Source: Posidonia oceanica (Eukaryota > Streptophyta > Magnoliopsida > Alismatales > Posidoniaceae). From it: DNA of 64,000 bases. Shown one piece after another: positions 58,684 through 64,000 of this stretch; positions within the stretch are counted from its first letter, which is position 1; each line of letters starts with the position of its first letter. The notes beneath the pieces are model-generated. The model made no database searches and had not been told where the DNA came from. It saw only the letters and a program-made list of their open reading frames with translations. Location: the NCBI GenBank assembly GCA_037176725.1, contig JAZBRS010000035.1, positions 45,766,001-45,830,000 on the forward strand. The letters run 5' to 3'. A program made the translations under genes and the position numbers.

Positions 58684-59240
58684 GATAAGTCCGATATCTT
58701 ATCATTTTTTTCCCTTTGTCGGCCGATAAGTCTGATATCTTATCATTCCTTCATCCCATCTTTGCCGGCCGATAAGTCCGATATCTTATCATCTCTTTCC
58801 CTTTGCCGGCCGATAAGTCCGATATCTTATCATTCCTTCATCCCCTCTTTGCCGACCGATAAGTCCGATATCTTATCATTCTATTCTTTTATTCATTTGT
58901 CGGCCGATAATTCCGATATCTTATCATCTCTTTCCCTTTGCTGGCCGATAAGTCTGATATCTTATCATTCCTTCATCCCCTCTTTGCCAATCGATAAGTC
59001 CGATATCTTATCATTCTATTCTTTTGTTCATTTGCCGGCCGATAAGTCCGATATCTTATCATCTCTTTCCCTTTGCTGGCTGATAAGTCCGATATCTTAT
59101 CATTCCTTCATCCCCTCTTTGTCGGCCGATAAGTCCGATATATTATCATTCTATTCTTTTATTTATTTGCCAGTCGATAAGTCCGATATCTTATTATCCC
59201 TTTCCCTTTGCCGGTCGATAAGTCCGATATCTTATCACTC
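58684..59240 (+). repeat. Array 1 of element B 3' UTR: GATAAGTCCGATATCTTATC units
   Basis: Thirteen units spaced 41-49 bp (gataag at 58684, 58727, 58771, 58812, 58858, 58904, 58947, 58992, 59041, 59082, 59128, 59176 and 59217). Each unit is a dyad, GATAAG...CTTATC, centred on tccgatat. Spacers alternate between cattccttcatcccctcttt and ctctttccctttg types. Confidence 0.93.
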
Positions 59241-59378
59241 TTTTTCTTATCAATCTTTTCCTTATCAATCGATCAATCACTCTTTTTCTTATCAATCAAT
59301 CACTCTTTTTCTTATCAGTCTTTTTCTTATCAATCAATCACTCTTTTTCTTATCAATCAATCAATCACTCTTTTTCTT

Positions 59379-59410
<32 letters not shown>

Positions 59411-59460
59411 CTCTTTTTCTTATCAATCAATCAATCAATCAATTAGTCACTGCTCTTTCC
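59241..59460 (+). repeat. Array 2 of element B: cactctttttcttatcaatcaat units
   Basis: Simple repeats of CACTCTTTTTCTTATC and AATCAATC of variable length. They keep the cttatca word of array 1 and look like its degenerate expansion. Confidence 0.85.
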
Positions 59461-59464
59461 TGTT

Positions 59465-60484
59465 GATAGGACCGTAAACTATCATCTTGGACTGATGTCT
59501 TATCTAGCCCGCAGTTGTGTTATACGGCTGACATTTAGTAACTGTCCCTCGTAATTGCACTTTCCGGTTGATAGGACCGTAAACTATCATTCTCTAGCTG
59601 ATGATCCAAAACTCATCCTTGGCTGATATCCAAAACTATCACTTGCAATTACGTTATACGGCTGATATCCAGTAACTATCCCTTGCAATTGTACTTTCCG
59701 GTTGATAGGACCGTAAACTATCGCTCCCGGTTGATAGGCCCGTAAACTATCGCTTCCGGTTGATAGGACCGTAAACTATCACTTGCAATTGCATTATACG
59801 GCTGATAACAGTAACTATCCCTCATGATTGCACTTTCCGGTTGATAGGACCATAAACTATCGCTTCCAGTTGATAGGTCCGTAAACTATCGCTTCCGGTT
59901 GATAGGTCCGTAAACTATCGCTTCCAGTTGATAGGTCCGTAAACTATCGCTTCCGGTTGATAGGACCGTAAACTATCGCTGCGCCAATCATGTTATACGG
60001 CTGATATCCAGTAACTATCACTCGCAAATGCCCTTTCCGGTTGATAGGACCGTAAACCATCGCTCCTAGTTGATAGGCCCGTAAACTATCGCTCCCGGTT
60101 GATAGGCTCGTAAACTATCGCTTCCGGTTGATAGGACCGTAAACTATCATTCTCTAGCATTTGCGTTATACAGCTGATATCCAGTAACTATCACTCATGG
60201 ATTGTGCTTCCGGTTGATAGGACTGTAAACTATCGCTCCCGATTGATAGGCCCGTAAACTATCGCTCCCGGTTGATAGGCTCGTAAACTATCGCTTTCGG
60301 TTGATAGGACCGTAAACTATCATGCACAATCATGTTTTACGGCTGATATCCAGTAACTATCACTCACAACTGCTTCTGATTGATAGGTCTGTAAATTATC
60401 GCTTCCGATTGATAGGTCCGTAAACTATCGCTTCCGGTTGATAGGACCGTAAACTATCCGGTCGATAAGTCCGACACCTTATCA
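59465..60484 (+). repeat. Array 3 of element B: GATAGGACCGTAAACTATC units
   Basis: About 30 units of 28-31 bp, most reading cttccggttgataggaccgt then aaactatcg, interspersed with tacggctgatatccagtaac variants. Each unit is a dyad, GATAG...CTATC. It ends with a single GATAAGTCCGACACCTTATC-like unit at 60464-60484, linking it to array 1. Confidence 0.92.
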
Positions 60485-60991
60485 CCCTCTTTGCGCGACT
60501 TTGTCCCAGGAAGGCAAAGTCCCGCATCCCCTTGCGATAGGAGAGTCAGCCTCTCTCCCCTCGCACCCTTTTTGCTAGCTTGCTCCCCAAGCGAGGAAAC
60601 GCTACACTTTTCTTTCTTGCCTTGTCGCGTAAGTTTGGCCTACCTATCGGGTCTTTGCACCACATCGCGTTTCTGTTTTAGCATTCTTCTTTTGCATCAT
60701 CTTTGCACTTTCCTTTTCTAGCACTGCATACTAGTCCAGCATCATCATCATCTTGTGCCGCATCAGCATTCTTTGCTGTACTAACTTTTGCACTAACATT
60801 TGCAATGGCATGCATTGCATACATTGCATCTCATCCATCTGCACCTGCACTTTGCATTGCAGCATTGAGTTACGACTTTCGGTGCGTCCGCCGTATAAGT
60901 AACTCACGCCAATAGCAATCTTCTGCTCCCGTCGATCAGATGGGGTGTCTTGTCAACCCTGAGCAGCGGCCTCACTTCGCTTGACCTCACT
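60485..60991 (+). other. Tail between arrays and polypurine tract, element B
   Basis: GCAT- and T/C-rich with no ORF of note. 60942-60958 (ggggtgtcttgtcaacc) is an inverted copy, with a 5-base bulge, of the LTR start TGTTGACACCCC. Confidence 0.55.
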
Positions 60992-61005
60992 CAAGGAGGG
61001 GCATC
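60992..61005 (+). promoter_or_regulatory. Polypurine tract of element B
   Basis: caaggaggggcatc immediately before TGTTGACACCCC. Confidence 0.85.
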
Positions 61006-64000
61006 TGTTGACACCCCATTTTGACAGGCTTGATCAACTAGAATCTCCTAGTGACTTCTGGATCCAAATCTAGGTCCAAACCTACACATTCCCTTTCATC
61101 CTACCCTTCAAAACAAGCCCAAACTTAACCTAAAATTACATCTCTTTCCCAAGCCCAAAAACTACCCAAAAACCATAGAAAAACTCACCATCCCCAACTT
61201 AGCAAACCTACCTAAAAACCCTCAAAATTTTCAAACCAAAACCACTCCCAAAAATCCTAGAAAATCTAGGTAAAACTACCCTTTTTCTACACTTCAAAAC
61301 CCTTCCAAGACTTCCCCAAAACTAAACCCAAACCCTAGATCTAACACTAGAGACCCTAGGCCACACTCTCTCCAAATTTCACCCCTTTTCTAAACCTCTA
61401 ACCCCTTCATTATTCTTTTCTATCTCTTGGATTATTCTTTTCTCTCTCCTCTCTCTCTCCTGATTATCCTCCTTCTTTTCATTCCCTTCTCTCCCTTCTT
61501 CTTGCCTGGCTGTGGGCCCCCCTTGTGCTTCTATCTCTTCTCAATCTTATTTGTATTTTTATCTTATTTTTTAGCTTTTTCTTTGATTTTCTAAAAATTA
61601 TTTTCCCTCCACTCCTCTCTTTCATCTTTATTCCCTCATTTCTCCTTTTCTTTTCTTTTCCTCTCTCCAACTAAATCCCTAAAAAATCCTTAAAAACCTC
61701 TAAAACTCTAAAACAAAAGGAAAACAAACCAAAACCCTAAAAGAAATAATTAAAAAAAATTAAACAAACAATTAAAAACCAAAACCTAACTAAATCTAGC
61801 TAAAATGAAAAACTAGGAGTGCAACTTAAAAAATGCAAAACAAATAAAAAGAAGATGCTATAAAATCAAGAAAAAACCAAAATGTAATCAAAACAAGCAA
61901 AAGTAAAAACCCTACTAAAAAACAATAAAAAACAAGTCCTAAAGGGAAAAGAAAACAATTAAAAAATGCTAAGGCAAGTAATTAAGAAAAAAACCTCACT
62001 TAACAATCCTAAAAGGAAACAATTTGAAAACTTAATTAAAAAAATAATAATAATAATAACAAACAATCAAAATGTAAGAACAACTAATTAAAAACTTAAC
62101 AAGAAGACCTAACCTAAAAATATTAAAAGAAATTAACAAACAAAATCAAATCTAAAAGGAAACTTAAACAAAACCCTAAAAGATTAAAATCAAAAGCCAA
62201 AACTCACTCTAATTAATTTAAAAACAAACTTTAAAAAATCCTAATTAACATCCCAAATACTTAACAAGAAAAACCTAATTAAACTTAACAAACATTTTAA
62301 CAAAATCAAAAACAATTTAAAGAAAAGAAAACCCTAAAAAACCCTAATCAAAACTAAAACTCTTTAATCCTAATTAACTAATAAAAAACAATCCCTAAAA
62401 AACCCAACTTAAAATCCTAACTCAAACAAAACTATTCCAAGAACCTTTTCTAATTTTATTTTATTTTTATTTATTTTTTATATCCTTCTTCTTTCCCTTC
62501 TTCTTTTCCCTTTCTTTCCTTCCTCCTCTCTTTTCTATTTCTTTTTTTCCTCTCTTCTGGTCCGGCCCAGTTGCAGGCCCAGCTCCTCCCCTCCTTCCTT
62601 CTACCTTTCTTTTTTTCTTTTTTTCTTTCATGCAAAGCCCGACCCGTTAGCCAGCCTCCTCATCTTCCTTCCTTCTACTTCTTCTTCTTCTCCCGCAGTT
62701 CTTCTTCCTCTCCCGCCAGTCTCCCTCCTTCTCTTCAAATTCAATTCTCTCTTCCCTCTCGATCCCATCAGCCTCTAGCTCACTCCTCCTCTTTCAGCTA
62801 TCAGCAGGATCCCCAGGGAGCATTCAATGCGTGTCGCCTTCGGCCGTCCTCGTTGCTGCCAGCTGCTGCTCCCGCCGGTGGATTTTCAAAATCCAGCGTG
62901 CCCTTCACTCCTTCAGCACCTGTTAAAGCTTCCCCTCCACTCCTTCTTCTCTACCTTTGGTCGTCCGAGAGAGAGCAAGCAATCCAGAGAGCAGAGAGCA
63001 CCAGAACTCCCTCCTCTTCCCACTGAAATCGAGCCTTCTTCTTCTTCTTCCTTTCCATTGGAACAAGAGCACCCAATAGCCCTCAAACTTCTCGCAATTC
63101 ACCCCCCAATCTCACCCAAACTTCCATCATTACAGCCTCCCGTTCCACGACCAAATCCACCCCGAAATCACCCTGAACCACTCTGAAACCACTCACAGAA
63201 TCCAACACTCCCCCTTCCAAAATTCCGAGCACCTCAGACCACTAAATCCCCCCAAACTCCACCCAGCAACTCACCGGAATCCCATCTCCCCAAAGCACCA
63301 GAGCCTCAGCCCTAACCCCCACCACAGCCGAAGTCCTTCATAACAAACACTTGCGACCATTCTCTGCCAGAAATCAACCCAATCCCAAACTTCCCCTCCA
63401 GGCCTCCACCAGCCCTCCTCTGAATCCAGAAACACTCACCAAGAAACCAGAAGCTCGCTGCCACCTTCCATTTGAACCAAAGAGCAATACACCATCTCCC
63501 CCACCTCAGGTGACTCCTGCAGCACTCAAAAATCGCCGTTCCTTCCTCCAGCTTCAAAGCTTCACTCTGAGCGACCAAGAAGCACCAGCGGACTCCGTGG
63601 AACTGACTCTAATCCTCGCAAGCCGCCAACAACGCCCGCAGCTGCCAGTCCAACCTCGCCGATCTCTACTGAGACAGCCGACGTCAGGGGAGCACTCTGG
63701 ATGCCCAAACCGGTACTGCATTCTCCCATTAGCTTAGTCTCCCTCCTCTCTTGCTTTTCCACCCTTTAGACTAGGGTTCTAGCCCCTCCTGCCCGGAGTC
63801 AACACCGCCGCTCCGCTTTCTTCTCCGGTGAGCCCAGATGTCGTCCCACCGCTCTGGTCTACAGAACGCTGCCTCGACGGTTGTCCCAGCTCCGCACAAC
63901 CCTCAGGAACCCAGCCATGGCTTCAGTTCCCTCCGTCGACGCCGTAATCACCCGGTCTGCTCCAAAACTCTCTGTCAAGCTCCGTCGTCGTCTCCGATCA
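61006..64000 (+). repeat. 3' LTR of element B, first 2995 bp, cut by the window end
   Basis: Collinear with 39080-42070 of the 5' LTR, with scattered substitutions and small indels (for example, an extra aacaataaaaaacaag around 61921 and a missing stretch near 62283). It reaches the window end at a point equivalent to about 42069 in the 5' LTR. The open stretch 63351-63737 matches 41420-41806 almost codon for codon, but as part of an LTR it is not called a gene. Confidence 0.92.

Larger units (their letters stand above)
39080..64000 (+). mobile_element. Element B: Tat/Ogre-like retrotransposon inserted in LTR of A
   Basis: Youngest LTR insertion in the window. Its 5' LTR is 39080-45033, internal region 45034-61005 (16.0 kb), and 3' LTR 61006 to beyond the window end; full length would be near 28 kb if the second LTR matches the first. 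aatag at 39075-39079 is the expected left target duplication. The two LTRs differ at only a few bases per hundred in the part I compared (three in the first 85). Catalytic residues are better kept than in A, but several stops make it non-autonomous. Confidence 0.93.

Noticed and set aside
58528..59466. 312-codon open frame rich in KSDIL and SYHSFIPSL
   Set aside because: Spans the GATAAG dyad array; repeat-derived.
59465..60484. CRISPR-like array (regular ~30-bp repeats)
   Set aside because: Units are contiguous or nearly so with no unique spacers, and the context is a plant retrotransposon 3' UTR.

Overview
The window is eukaryotic plant DNA, almost certainly from a eudicot with a repeat-rich genome. 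I see no intact host gene, RNA gene, CRISPR array or bacterial feature. Practically all of it is a nest of transposable elements. Four are long Ty3/gypsy LTR retrotransposons of the Tat/Ogre type (called D, C, A and B from left to right), and one is a CACTA DNA transposon carrying pieces of host genes. Evidence for Tat/Ogre is the gag-protease-RT-RNaseH order with a second RNase H before the integrase, very long LTRs (3.2 to 6 kb) starting TGT(A/T)GACACCCC, and primer-binding sites close to TGGCGACTCCGCTGGGG, which I take to match tRNA-Arg.

Layout. 1-13679 is the 3' part of element D (+ strand): a remnant of its last ORF, a hairpin, a long tandem array and a 3' LTR (9612-13679). A 4970-bp CACTA element (3090-8059, target duplication ACA) sits in the array. 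13680-14691 is a short piece of the older sequence into which D and C landed. 14692-18596 is the 5' LTR and first internal bases of element C (+). 18597-39079 is element A (- strand): its complete 3' LTR, a full but decayed internal region, and the first 1.5 kb of its 5' LTR. Element B (+) begins at 39080, inserted inside that A LTR; its 5' LTR, whole internal region and the first half of its 3' LTR fill the rest of the window. Relative order of insertion: A landed in C, B landed in A, the CACTA landed in D.

A and B share one architecture: PBS, leader, gag, protease, a repetitive linker, reverse transcriptase, RNase H, archaeal-type RNase H, integrase, a sense-strand ORF resembling plant DUF7745/mobile-domain proteins, a conserved hairpin, a tandem array, the polypurine tract and the LTR. 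All coding regions are broken by stops and frameshifts, many of them CAG-to-TAG. A and B nevertheless share three stop codons at the same sites, which suggests they copied from an already defective, trans-mobilised source.

The most interesting items are: (1) the CACTA element, a gene-capturing chimera with villin exons, seven consecutive CIPK (SnRK3) kinase exons including the NAF motif, and another villin exon, all on one strand with nearly all splice signals intact; (2) the DUF7745-like third ORF with a conserved 12-bp hairpin downstream of it in three elements; (3) 3' arrays that differ in sequence but are all built from short dyads; (4) a set of GTTGGACGC/GCGTCCAAC palindromes in the LTRs of element A, one of them a perfect 32-bp palindrome.
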